64,000 bases of DNA from Musa acuminata AAA Group (Eukaryota > Streptophyta > Magnoliopsida > Zingiberales > Musaceae), in contig NC_088327.1 of NCBI RefSeq assembly GCF_036884655.1, forward strand, positions 18,376,001 to 18,440,000, in the 5' to 3' direction. The notes beneath the pieces were generated by a model. The model saw only the letters and a program-made list of their open reading frames with translations, searched no databases and was not told the origin of the DNA. Shown here one piece after another: positions 35,326 to 46,963 of this stretch. Made by a program: the position numbers and the translations under genes. Positions within the stretch are counted from its first letter, which is position 1, and each line of letters opens with the position of its first letter.

Positions 35326-37107
35326 TTTCTGAAAATAAAGATGCAGTAGAAATGAATAACATGCAGATTTTGCAAGAAATAAACTATCGAGATATGGACT
35401 TCTATCTTAATATGCTCCCACTATTTTACTAACGAGTCACGCGACACCCTCAGCACGTGAAACGGAAGTCTCCGGCAGACTTCTAGTGGGGATCAGGATC
35501 CAATCAGCGTCTTAATGTAACCTCGAGGGACTCGACCAATCACACTAAGCCTAAAAGGTAGGCAACTCTTACCAATCACAACTCCTTGTGATTCCCGTCC
35601 TGTTCGGCCTCCGAATCACCATGGCCTCGAGGGACTCGACCAACCATGATGCTCGGTTAAGTCAACACCTTCGTTACAAGATGAGTCTGATTTGATGATA
35701 TACCCTCGAGGGACTCGACCAAGTATACCATGCCCTCAGGTCACCGGTGACATCTCTATGTCGTAAGCAAGATAGCGAATCGCGATATAGGTGAGTCTCG
35801 AGGGACTCGACCAACTCAACCTACACCGGGAATCGGTTCCTACTTATAACGATGGAAGGCCACGTGGGTCAATCTAATTGCCTCACGTTTACCGACTTAA
35901 TATTATCGAGAGATGTTTCTAAGATTTTGTCTCCTAATATGACATGTCACACATATACATATTTAATATATATCTACATCGCATGCAAATATATATACTT
36001 ATCTAGTATGTGTATAATCAATTACACCAAATGATCATGGACCACAACCTAATGTGATTTGGCCCGAGCCAGTAGGCCTAATCACTCACATCAAGATCTA
36101 TGTGTGCAACGGTGCATCTCCATGCCCTGTTATCGTCCATCTCGTCCTCGTCGGTTCCGTCGACATCTTGATGCATCTTCATGCATCGCGATCGTCCGTC
36201 TTGTGGGTTCCGCTATCGCATCCACGCTCCCACTGCACCTTCTCATGTGATTACAACTTAATCATAGGCACGCAGGCCCGACAATAAACGAGAAATATAA
36301 TGGAGGCTCGCAGACCTCAATAATAATAATCACAAGTAAACACATCACACGGTCCATGATCATCCATCCACACATCATACATCACATGTATAAATAATCA
36401 TCATCATGTAGGACTACTAGATAATAATAAAAATAATAATCAACTAAACCTTTTAATTAATTAATATTTTCTGAAATCAGGGACATGTAGGGAATTTCTG
36501 AATGTATAGGGGTATTTTCGTAATTTAGACAAAAGACAGAAACTGGAATTTCTCAAATTTCGAGGGGCAAAACTGTCTTTTGCCCAGAAAACCCTAATGC
36601 CCTTCTCCCCTTCGCTGCTGCCGCCGCCGCCACCCTGCCGGCGGCGGCCTGTGCGGCGAATGAGGGCACTGCCCTCGCCTGCAGGCGGCACGCCCGCTGG
36701 CGGCGCAGCCGCTGCGGGTGGGCGACCCCCTTCGGGCGCCGCTGCCTCCGCAGTGGGTGCTGTCCCGCCGGGCGGCCGCCCCTGTGGGGGGGTTTCGCCC
36801 GCGGGAGCAGCGGCGGCAGGCGCCGCTGCCCTGCGGCGGCAGGCGTTGCTTCCTTGCGGTGGCTCGCGCCGCTGCCCTGCGGCGCCTCTGCCCGTGGGCT
36901 GCCAGCCCCGCCGGCAGCAAGCCTGCTGCAAGCAGGCCGTCGGCCGGCTGCTGCAGACGCAGCCCCTGTGCTGCCCACCTTCGGCTGCGCTTCACGGCAG
37001 CAACTGTTGCTGCCCTTTCTCGCTTTTGCGTCAACGATTTTGATGTCAATATTCTTCCTAAACACAACACACGCAGTTCAAAACCAATCATTCGCACGAA
37101 CAACCTA
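35326..37107 (-). other. 5' untranslated leader of element B
   Basis: About 1.8 kb between the primer site and gag. It contains four copies of a CTCGAGGGACTCGACC motif (35522, 35625, 35704, 35796), an AT-rich part around 35930-36450, and a very GC-rich block at 36597-37020. The related copy E keeps the same order in inverted orientation. Confidence 0.7.
36597..37020. repeat. GC-rich block in the element B leader
   Basis: Dense gcc/ggc trinucleotides, including gccgccgccgcc and gcctgctgcaagcaggc inverted pairs. ORFs are open in four or more frames here only because stops are rare in GC-rich DNA; no protein is claimed. Confidence 0.75.
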
Positions 37108-37119
37108 GCTCTGATACCA
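37108..37119 (-). promoter_or_regulatory. Primer binding site (tRNA-iMet) of element B
   Basis: The plus strand reads gctctgatacca, so the minus strand reads tggtatcagagc next to the 5' LTR that starts at 37121. Confidence 0.85.
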
Positions 37120-37246
37120 ATGTTGGGAAATCTTGGGGGCAACATTACATGCGCAGCGGAAGACAAGAAAACAAAATCCCCGATTCCCAAAAAGATGTTC
37201 GTCGTCATGCGAAGATTAGTGCGCAAAAATCCGCGAAACATGAAAC

Positions 37247-38848
37247 TGTTGAATCTCGTATTTTGATGATGAAACCACTTGATATGTGTTTATGATTTAA
37301 ACTGCATTTTGAGCGATGCAGGTCTACTCGATCAGGTTTAGACAGTTGACGCAGGAGGAATTGACGTTGCGCCGGAAGAGATCACGTCAGGATATTGGAT
37401 GGCTGAATGCTTCGAACGTCGGGCATCGGGCCAAGGAGAGCGAAATTGCGCCAAGGATATCGGGGTTGCGGAGGTCAACCGCCGATTGGGCAACAAGCCG
37501 CAAGAGAGGACGATGCACCGAAGAATCGGACGAAGCGCCAACCAATGACGTGTCGGGCAACAGAATGTCAATTCGCGTTGTAATAATTGTCTAGATCGGA
37601 GTTGAGTTTTGGTTTGTGTGTGCAGGATTAACTACGATAACGATGAAGACATAAAGCGAAACAAAGTGCTGGAGTCAAACGCGAAGGATTTGTTGCGAGT
37701 TCGAGAGTTCGACGGAAGTCCGAAGGTTCGTCGGGAATGCTGTCGGAACTAGCCGAGAATGAGTAGGGAGCTTGCCGAAGGGTTTTTCGGAAGCTCGCCG
37801 GAAGGTTCGTTGGAAGTTTGCGGAGCTCACCGAGAAAGATCGGAGCTTGCCGAAGAAGCTCGTTGGAACTCGCCAAGATCAAATCGTGAAGTCTAGGAGC
37901 TTGCCGGGAGTCCGCAGAATGGTTTTCGAGAGTTTATCGGAAGACCGTCGGAAGTTCGCCGGAAGCTCGCCGGAAGAAGTCTTGACTTACGGACTTTGTA
38001 ATAGCTTAGAAAATGTCTTTAAATTCGTAGTTAGCATGTTAATTAGGGTTAAGATTAGGTGTTAATCGTATAACCCAAGTAGGGGCCAATTGGGCCCGAG
38101 TTCGGACTGGTTTGGGCCAAGTTTGGAGCCCAACCAATGAGCTGATTTGGCCTAGGCGGTGGCACCGCCCAGCACCCGAGAGCTGGGCGGTGACACCTCC
38201 TGGGCTGGGCAGTTGCACCGTCCAGCACCCGAGTGCTGGGCGGTGGCACCGCCAGCATCGGGAACCCAAAGAGAATTCAAATTTTGGAGCCCAAAATTTG
38301 AATCCTCTTGAGGCTTATAAATACCCCTCAAATCTCAGCTGAGATAACAACTTTTGTGCAGCAAGTGATTGAGAGAAAAGTCTTAGAAGAGTCTTTGCCT
38401 TTCTTGTTTTCAATTTGCTAGAGTTCTCCTCATTCTTTCTTGCTGAAAATTTGTAAGAGGTTGAACTGCTTGTAAAAGGTTGTAAGAGGGGTATTTGCCC
38501 TTCCATTTCAAGAGATTTGCTAGTGGAAGGTGGGAGCCTCATCGAAGAGGGGCCTCGCAAGTGGATGTAAGTCATTTGACCGAACCACTGTAAAATCGGC
38601 GTAATCTCTGGTTTGCATTTACTTATTGTCATTTATATTACTGCAAACCATTTGCACTTTAATGCTATACTGCTTTGTCTCTGTCTTACTTATCTATTCA
38701 AGTTAAAACGCAATCGAAACGGTTTTAAACGAAAACATTGCTTTTATCGTACGAAGTTTACGAAAAGTGTTTAAATCGTGAAAAGTTTATCGCACTTTAC
38801 TGCTGCACTAATTCACCCCCCCCTCTTAGTACTGCTCCGATCATAACA
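37247..38848 (+). repeat. 5' LTR of element C
   Basis: A 1602-bp LTR with GGCGGTGGCACCGCC-type units near 38156-38252 and a TATAAATA box near 38317. Confidence 0.87.
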
Positions 38849-38850
38849 AT

Positions 38851-38862
38851 TGGTATCAGAGC
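38851..38862 (+). promoter_or_regulatory. Primer binding site (tRNA-iMet) of element C
   Basis: TGGTATCAGAGC, 2 bp after the LTR end. Confidence 0.86.
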
Positions 38863-38985
38863 CCGGTATTTCTCATTTCGGATTTACACCCGAGAGAAAT
38901 GGCTCTTTATGGCTTTCAAGAGGGCTTATCGGTTTTTCGTCCACCGTTGTTTAACGGATTGGACTACACTTATTGAAAAACTCGA

Positions 38986-39765
38986 ATGAGAGTTTTCTTG
39001 ATTTCTATGAATTTGGATTTATGGAATATCGTTGAAAATGGTTTTCATCTTTCCTCTAAACCGTTGAACGAATGGTCGGATTTGGAGAAGAAGTATTTTT
39101 CTTTAAACGCAAAAGCTATGAATGCCTTATTTTGCGCTTTAGACAAAAATGAGTTCAATCGGATTTCTACGTGTGAAACGGCTTTTGATATTTGGCGAAC
39201 ACTTGAAATCACGCACGAGGGAACTAGTAGAGTCAAAGACTCGAAAGTTAACATTTTATTGCATGATTTTGAGCTTTTTCAAATGCAACCAAGCGAGACT
39301 ATAGGCGATATGTACACCCGTTTCACGGATGTCGTCAATAATCTAAGAGTTCTTGGTAAATCTTTTTCGAATTTTGATCTCGTAAGCAAGATCTTAAGAT
39401 CCCTTCCAAAAAGGTGGGATTCTAAAATAACCGCAATACAAGAAACAAAAGATTTAAATATTTTTCCACTTGAAGAACTAATTGTTTTGTTGATGACATA
39501 TGAAATGGTGCACAATGCACATGATGAACAAAATCACCTTCCAAAGAACAGGAAGGATTTGGAACTCCGGACAAATGGATACCACTTGAGCAATGACTCA
39601 AGTGATGAGGACAATGATGAACTTGAATTTCGAACACTAAATCTTAATAAGTTTATTAAACAAAAATCTAAAATAAACAATGAACTTGAACGGAGGAAGA
39701 GGCCAAAGAAGAGGAAGGCAACCAAGGATGAATCAAGAACTTCCAAAGGTGAAACGACGAATTGA
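38986..39765 (+). CDS. Gag-like protein of element C
   Basis: 259 codons with the UBN2-type gag core: LSSKPLNEWSDLEKKYFSLN, MNALFCALDKNEFNRISTCE, FDIWRTLEITHEGTSRVKDS, IGDMYTRFTDVVNNLRVLGK, then a charged, Lys-rich tail. It lacks the two zinc knuckles of the A/A2 gag. Translation from the probable original ATG at 38899 meets a TGA at 38974, where the aligned codon in A is TGG (Trp) and in A2 is TAG, so the annotated ATG at 38986 is a second-choice start. It may still be a functional capsid-type protein, but this copy is probably truncated at its N terminus. Confidence 0.7.
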   Translation: MRVFLISMNLDLWNIVENGFHLSSKPLNEWSDLEKKYFSLNAKAMNALFCALDKNEFNRISTCETAFDIWRTLEITHEGTSRVKDSKVNILLHDFELFQMQPSETIGDMYTRFTDVVNNLRVLGKSFSNFDLVSKILRSLPKRWDSKITAIQETKDLNIFPLEELIVLLMTYEMVHNAHDEQNHLPKNRKDLELRTNGYHLSNDSSDEDNDELEFRTLNLNKFIKQKSKINNELERRKRPKKRKATKDESRTSKGETTN

Positions 39766-42691
39766 GCTTTGACGGGCTTCGACTACAAGGTAAGTAACTC
39801 AACTCTCTTGAATTATTTTGAAATTACTTGATGTTTTCCATGATGCATTTTCTCTTTTCTTTTGAATAATTATTTTTCTTGAAAATTATATGTTTTATGT
39901 TAATAGAATAAAATGTTAGATTTAAATAATCATATATATGTGCTTGAGAAGCAAGAATGTGTATTTTGATGATTTCCATATTAACCTTCAATGATGATGC
40001 ATGGTTTTTATATGGAAGGCTTGATTTTTTTTTAAACCTTGTCTTTGGTTTTCAAACATGATGTATGTTTTTGACATAAGAACAAAACTTGAGCATGCTA
40101 ATATAAAGTCAATCACATAAATTAAAACTAAAGAAGTTTTAGTTATCTATAAGAATCATTCAAAATTATGTTCAATGAAACCATTGCATAATGATGTAAT
40201 GAAAATATTAAACATTTTGAAATCATGTTTTAGTGTCATGCATAATGATCATGCTTAATAAATTTCGAAATTATGCATATGAATCTTGTGATTTATGGAT
40301 TATTGATTTTTACCATAATGAAAGTGTCTTATTAATCTTTGTTGTAATAAATCTTACACTTTCGGTTTTAAACATTATACATGTTTTTATTTGGTATAAG
40401 TGAAATAAAATCATATGAATTGAAAAACTAAAAAGAGGAAAATATTTTTTCCTTGAAAATTTATTTTTCTCTATCCTATTGATCTTGATGTTTATCATGA
40501 TAAATCTATGTATACCATTTTGAATCTCTTGAAAGTAATGTTAATATTTTGATGATTTTGATGATTTAAATTTGAAATGAGTTTTATCAAAATCATGATA
40601 TTGATTTCTTGGAATAACATGAGATTACCTTTGATGATCATTTTGATTCATGGAATTTTGGATTCATGACTTGGTCTTACATTTGTTTATGAGATGGTTG
40701 AAATCTTTGTACGTTTGAATTCTTCCCTTCTCCTTTCAATTTATGCATGTTATATGTTAAAGATTTAAAACCATGTTTTGGTATCATGCATATCTAAGAA
40801 ATATTGATGTGACAAATTGAATAAGTTGAAAATGAATGATGATTTTTCTCTTGAATATAACTTGTGATATTTTTTATATAAATCATCATTTTGATTTCTC
40901 GACATTCGATACATGAGATTTTATTATAAATCAAAATTTCTCATTAATCGATCTTCTACGATTTTACTTGATATTCTCTTGAGAGGAGATTTTCTAAATG
41001 AATCATGATTTTCCCTTGTGAGTTCTTGGAGTTATTACTTGATTTTTCTTTTAAAACAAGATCTCTTCTCTGTACTCCTATGATTTTTCTTGATATTTTA
41101 TTTAAAGAAGATATTTACTATATGAATCATGTCTTTTGGTATTCAAATGATTTTATCCTTCATGATATGATTTCTTTGTATTTATGGCTTGCATGGCTTG
41201 AAATGTTTTGGTATAATGCATGCAATGATGAAATATTCATAAAGTTAAAATGATGTATGCAATACTTATGATAATGATGTACATGATGTATTTATTGCAT
41301 ATGATATGTATCATGAATGCTTTAAATGATGAATGTTTGGTATCATGATCAACATGTTGATAAATGCTTAAAAATTTTAATGTTTGAGTATCACGTATGA
41401 TATGCTTATTAATGATGATTGATTTATTTTTCGGTATCGTACATGAAAAATAAGGTTATTGAAATTGTGTATGTTTTAATTTGAATATATAATGATGCAC
41501 AAATAAGAATGATACTTACCTTTGTCATAATATGAAAATTGATATAAGGGTCTTCCCTTCTTTTTGACAATGACAAAGGGGGAGCAAGAATTTAAAGGGG
41601 GAGCAAGAATTTCTAGCGTGGACATCATGAAAAGAGGCAAACTAACTAGCTTGCACAATTCAAGATGAAAGCAAAAATTGCACTTCTCAAAAGAGAAGAT
41701 GCAAATGTAACATTTGCCAAATTGTTTGCTTGCCTCATGTAAAACATTATCTCTTGCTAGTTTGGCATTTTTGCTAGCTTGTATGTTGCAAAACTTGATC
41801 ACTTTTTCAAACATTTTGCTACCTTACACTTTGCAAAGAAAGCAAAAATGACACTTCTAGAAGAAAGAGCTTGTTATTTTGAACATCACAAGCTTGCCTA
41901 TCTTAAGAAACAAAAATTACAAAAGTGCTATCTTGCCTATCTCAAGAAGCAAAACTTGCAACTTGCACATTGCAATAGGAAGCAAGAATTATGAGCTTAC
42001 ACAAAAAGCTATCTTGCATTTGCTTTCAAAATTTTTGCTAGCTTGTATATTGTGAAACTTACATATCGTAAAAATTGCTAGCTTGTAGTTTAAAGAGAAG
42101 CAAAAAGTTGCTATCTCAAAAGAAGCAAATGTGCTATCTTGCCTATCTTAAGAGGCAAAAATGCTAACTTGCACATCTAGCAAAACTTGACAAATTTGCA
42201 TATTTCAAGAAGCAAGAGTTGCTTTCTTGAACATCTCAATATTGCTAGCTTGCATGATGTAGAACTTGCTATATTGAACATTACCAAAAGTGCTATCTTG
42301 TATGCTGTAAAACTTACATATCTAAAACTTGATAGCTTGAATGTCCTAAGCATGATGCATTACTTGCTAAATTTTCTAGCTTCAAAACTGCATGATGATA
42401 AAACTTAATATTATGTTTTTCATGCAATGAGTTGAACTTATATTACAAACACAAAGAATAGTTGTACTTCTCCTTTTTGTTGATGACAAAGGGGGAGAAG
42501 TATGTTGATGACATGATATGCATAAGTCTATGCATGAGTTCATAATGACGTGTTGCAAGTATTCATGATGAATATTGCAATGACTTGAATTCAGTTTGAA
42601 TTCAAGGTTCTATCAATATGGCATATTGATAGGGGGAGTTTGTTTAAACTCTGGGAGTTAAGGTTAACTCCGTCATCAAAAAGGGGGAGAT
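39766..42691 (+). other. Spacer of element C, AT-rich with degenerate repeats
   Basis: No coding motif. From about 41600 to 42420 a loose repeat of the type 'gctagcttgcat..' and 'aagaagcaaaa' recurs many times in imperfect form. Purine tracts of the form aaagggggag occur at about 41575, 41596, 42489 and 42681, the last being the 3' LTR-proximal priming tract. Equivalent spacers follow pol in F and G. Confidence 0.65.
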
Positions 42692-44314
42692 TGTTGAATC
42701 TCGTATTTTGATGATGAAACCACTTGATATGTGTTTATGATTTAAACTGCATTTTGAGCGATGCAGGTCTACCCGATCAGGTTTAGACAGTTGACGCAGG
42801 AGGAATTGACGTTGCGCCGGAAGAGATCACGTCAGGATATTGGATGGCTGAATGCTTCGAACGTCGGGCATCGGGCCAAGGAGAGTGAAATTGCGCCAAG
42901 GATATCGGGGTTGCGGAGGTCAACCGCCGATTGGGCAACAAGCCGCAAGAGAGGACGATGCACCGAAGAATCGGACGAAGCGCCAACCAATGACGTGCCG
43001 GGCAATAGAATGTCAATTCGCATTGTAATAATTGTCTAGATCGGAGTTGAGTTTTGGTTTGTGTGTGCAAGATTAACTACGATAACGATGAAGACATAAA
43101 GCAAAACAAAGTGCTGGAGTCAAGCGCGAAGGATTTGTTGCGAGTTCGAGAGTTCGACGGAAGTCCGAAGGTTCGTCGGGAATGCTGTCGGAACTAGCCG
43201 AGAATGAGTAGGGAGCTTGCCGAAGGGTTTTTCGGAAGCTCGCCGGAAGGTTCGTTGGAAGTTTGCGGAGCTCACCGAGAAAGATCGGAGCTTGCCGAAG
43301 ATGCTTGTTGGAACTCGCCAAGATCAAATCGTGAAGTCTAGGAGCTTGCCGGGAGTCCGCAGAATGGTTTTCGAGAGTTTATCGGAAGACCGTCGGAAGT
43401 TCGCCGGAAGCTCGCCGAAAGAAGTCTTGACTTACAGACTTTGTAATAGCTTAGAAAATGTCTTTAAATTCGTAGTTAGCATGTTAATTAGGGTTAGGAT
43501 TAGGTGTTAATCGTATAACCCAAGTAGGGGCCAATTGGGCCCGAGTTCGGACTGGTTTGGGCCAAGTTTGGAGCCCAACCAATGAGCTGATTTGGCCTAG
43601 GCGGTGGCACCGCCCAGCACCCGAGAGCTGGGCGGTGACACCTCCTGGGCTGGGCGGTTGCACCGTCCAGCACCCGAGCGCTGGCCGGTGGCACCGCTTG
43701 GCTGGGCGGTGGCACCGCCAGCATCGGGAAACCAAAGAGAATTCAAATTTTGGAGCCCAAAATTTGAATCCTCTTGAGGCTTATAAATACCCCTCAAATC
43801 TCAGCTGAGATAACAACTTTTGTGCAGCAAGTGATTGAGAGAAAAGTCTTAGAAGAGCCTTTGCCTTTCTTGTTTTCAATTTGCTAGAGTTCTCCTCATT
43901 CTTTCTTGCTGAAAATTTGTAAGAGGTTGAACTGCTTGTAAAAGGTTGTAAGAGGGGTATTTGCCCTTCCATTTCAAGAGATTTGCTAGTGGAAGGTGGG
44001 AGCCTCATCGAAGAGGGGCCTCGCAAGTGGATGTAGGTCATTTGACCGAACCACTGTAAAATCGGCGTAATCTCTGGTTTGCATTTACTTATTGTCATTT
44101 ATATTACTGTAAACCATTTGCACTTTAATGCTATACAGCTTTGTCTCTATCTTACTTATCTCTTCAAGTTAAAACGCAATCGAAACGGTTTTAAACGAAA
44201 ACGTTGCTTTTATCGTACGAAGTTTACGAAAAGTGTTTAAATCGTGAAAAGTTTATCGCACTTCACTACTGCACTAATTCACCCCCCCCTCTTAGTGCCG
44301 CTCCGATCCTAATA
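42692..44314 (+). repeat. 3' LTR of element C
   Basis: A 1623-bp near-identical partner of 37247-38848; it carries an extra 21 bp inside the GGCGGTGGCACCGCC array near 43690-43715. Confidence 0.87.
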
Positions 44315-44319
44315 GAAAC

Positions 44320-45652
44320 TACGTATAGAGTAGATTGTGTTACCTAGGGAGATCGTATATCCCTGTTTCCTTGCAGATCCTTAGGAGAGGGTGAAGGAGG
44401 TCAAGCGTCCTCCTCTCTAGCGGTGATCTCCAGGCCTGCTCTGAGGTGGAGAGGGAGAGGAGAATAGGAAAGGCAAGCAAAGGCTCTGGCCTATGAGGCT
44501 CTAAATCCCTCCTATTTATAGAGGTCCCCTGTCAAACCCTAATGGGTCCTCCCCTAGTGGGTATTGGATCTGCATCCAATAAGACAAGGGCTCCGTCGGA
44601 TATCTCATATCCGAACCTCTACTCATCGCAATCCCTACCATATGTGTGTGACCCTCTAGGCCCAATATCGAGCTGGCCGTGAGTCATACCTGTCAGAACT
44701 CCTTCTAACTCAGTGAATTATTATCTTTGTAATAATTCACTCAACTCATCGACTACGGACGTACTAGGCCACTACGCCGTAGTCCCTAGACGATACAGGG
44801 GAATCCAATCCATTGGACCTGTCTGTCCTCAGTTACCGTGTACCTATAGTCCCTCATCCATCTAATATCCCAGAGACCGTATATCGAGCATGGTGCTGTC
44901 AAACCCATACGGTTTCTACTCGAGTCTCGCTCTAATTGGATTCTCCCGGAGAACTCTTTCTCTCTCAACCCGAATGACCCTAGCTAGGGATTTGTCTGAG
45001 CAAGAACACATGGGATATTCCTTTCATGACGCCGAGAGTGGATGATCCTCTATCGACACTCAATAGCCCTCGTAAGGACCACTACCACTCCCAATGACCA
45101 GCTGTACTAGATCTGGGACAGCCAAACCTATAAGTCTGGTATCAAAGAGTGGAGCACTCATACAGGACATCCTTGGTGTCTCAAGTCTAAGGACCAGATA
45201 CACCACTAGGACTACGGAATCACTGTCTGACAATAAGGCATCATCAACCATTCAGCATTCCGTAAGCGGATCAATCAGTGAACTCATTCTCCAATGAGCA
45301 CCTGTACTGTATCCCTAGTGTCCCTACACGAGCAGCTATGAGACCAGCTGCATCCATCATATGGACGGGTATACAGCACACCAGTCTATCCGGTTATCAC
45401 GATGTCCCTCTCGAGTAACCTATGACCGGGATTATTTAGGATATGTGTTTAAAGGTGAATCGATCTCATTATCGTGATCTCATCACGATCCGATTCCCAT
45501 TGCACAAATCCAAGGACATCACAATATATATATGCACATATGCAATAGTTATAAAGTGATATACGCCAAAATATAATAAGCAAAAAGATTCTGTATCAAG
45601 TCACACGTGCCATCACTCACGTGATTGGCTTGCTGAGCACCTATGACTAGCA
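44320..45652 (-). repeat. Remainder of the element B 5' LTR
   Basis: Continues the LTR interrupted at 37246 by element C, and ends GACTAGCA at the junction with element A. It aligns along its length with 30479-31848. Confidence 0.86.
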
Positions 45653-46657
45653 GATACTATATTGTTTATCAAACACTTTGAAAATAATTTTTTTATTATG
45701 CAAATTTATATTGACGATATTATTTTTGGTTCTTCGGATGAATCACTATGTGAATCATTTGCCAAGTGTATGAGTCATGAATTTGAAATGAGACTAATGG
45801 GTGAATTAACCTTCTTTTTAGGATTACAAATTAAACAACTTAGTGATGGTATATTTCTTAATCAATCTAAATATATATTAGAATTGTTAAAACGATTTAA
45901 CATGGATGGTTCAAAAGCGATAAACACTCCTATGAGTACTTCTACGAAGTTAGATATGGATGAAAATGATGAGAATTTCGTTCAAAAAACGTATAGGGGA
46001 ATGATAGGTAGTATACTTTATCTCATTGCGACTAGATCGGATATCATGTTTAGTGTAAGACTTTGCACTAGGTTTCAATCTAATCCTAAATTATCTCATC
46101 TTAAGAGTGTTAAAAGAATATTTAGATATCTTAAAGGAACTCCCAATTTAGGATTGTGGTATCCAAAATCCGATAAATTCGATTTAATAGCTTATGCAGA
46201 TGCCGATTTTGGCGGATGCAGGATAGATAGAAAAAGTACATCCGGAACATGCCAATTTTTAGGACATGCACTTGTTTCTTGGACTTCTAAGAAACAAAAC
46301 TCAGTTGCACTATCTACGGTAGAAGCCGAATATATTGCTGCAAGTGCATGCTGTGCCCAAGTTGTTTGGATGAAGAATACATTAGAAGACTATGGAATTC
46401 ACTTGAAAAACATTCCCATAAAATGTGATAATACAAGTATCATATGTCTTACCAAAAATCCAATTCAACACTCTAGAACTAAGTATATTGACGTTAGGCA
46501 TTATTTCATACGCGATCATGTCCTTAACAATAATGTCGTTCTAGAGTTTATTGACACAAAGCATCAATTAGCAGACATCTTTACAAAAGCATTAAATGAA
46601 GACCAATTTGAAATCATTAGAAGAGAACTAGGCATGTTAAATTGTCCCCGAGAATAA
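45653..46657 (+). pseudogene. Element A reverse transcriptase end and RNase H
   Basis: The frame 45662-46657 (331 codons) contains the RT catalytic region as [14 protein letters not shown], then [60 protein letters not shown] and a conserved end GMLNCPRE. This fragment is open, but separated from the rest of pol by 15.3 kb of element B. Confidence 0.82.
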
Positions 46658-46963
46658 GCTTGTTTGAATGTATTTTTCGAAAAGTTTTTTCATCCTCTTT
46701 TCGTTCTTTCGTAGATTTGATTTCTTCCTTCTCTTTCGATTCCAAATTACATATTAAAGTGCAACCCAAGATCCTATCCTATCTTGAGCCAAACACCTCT
46801 GAAAAACAAAAAGGGGGAGGAAAGAATTTTTTTCTTTCTCTTCCTTGGCATGCCAGTGGTGGCACCGCCAGAACCGGCGGTGGCACCACTAGAACCGACA
46901 GTGGCACCCCCCGAGATCTCCCTTATAAGTAAAGGGGTTAGGGCCAGCGGTGGAACCACCCCC

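Larger units (their letters stand above)
37247..44314 (+). mobile_element. Element C: young, non-autonomous, gag-only SIRE-like Copia relative
   Basis: The LTRs 37247-38848 and 42692-44314 begin TGTTGAATC and end ATAACA or CTAATA. A perfect target duplication GAAAC lies at 37242-37246 and 44315-44319, inside the 5' LTR of element B. The primer site tggtatcagagc is at 38851 and a purine tract aaaaagggggagat ends at 42691. Between them there is one gag-like ORF and about 2.9 kb of AT-rich spacer with no protease, integrase or RT. The LTRs are nearly identical apart from a 21-bp length difference and scattered substitutions, so insertion is recent relative to A and B. It must have used enzymes supplied by a related full element. 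Confidence 0.88.
30354..45652 (-). mobile_element. Copia element B (Tork-like), inserted in A and itself split by C
   Basis: It lies on the minus strand: the 3' LTR is at the left (30354-31848) and the 5' LTR at the right (37121-37246 continued at 44320-45652 after removing C). A primer site (tggtatcagagc, minus strand) lies at 37119-37108 and a purine tract (ggtcaagtgggagat) at 31863-31849. Target duplication: AATAC at 30349-30353 and GATAC at 45653-45657, with GATAC in the uninterrupted relative at 57357. Gag-pol reads from 35325 to 31957. The copy has frame breaks and an internal deletion in pol. Confidence 0.88.
25546..46963 (+). mobile_element. Copia element A (SIRE/Maximus-like), split by element B
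   Basis: The 5' LTR is 25546-26725 (TGTTGAATG...CCTAACA). The primer site TTGGTATCAGAGC follows, then gag, protease, integrase, reverse transcriptase up to 30353. The element resumes at 45653 with the rest of RT and RNase H, ending at a stop at 46657. Two CCHC knuckles in gag and this pol order place it in Ty1/copia, near SIRE. Pol has stops and frameshifts throughout. No 3' LTR in the same orientation follows: after 46657 a purine-rich tract appears, and the reversed LTR of element F begins at 46964. The element is dead. Confidence 0.82.

Noticed and set aside
36461..37266. Several overlapping long ORFs on both strands rich in Ala, Arg and Pro
   Set aside because: They lie in a GC-rich leader of element B where stop codons are rare in every frame. 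None has a recognisable domain, and the related leader in element E does not preserve any of the frames.
46658..46963. Envelope-like gene expected after pol in SIRE elements
   Set aside because: Only short frames without membrane segments or coiled-coil features are present here, and also in the spacers of C, F and G.
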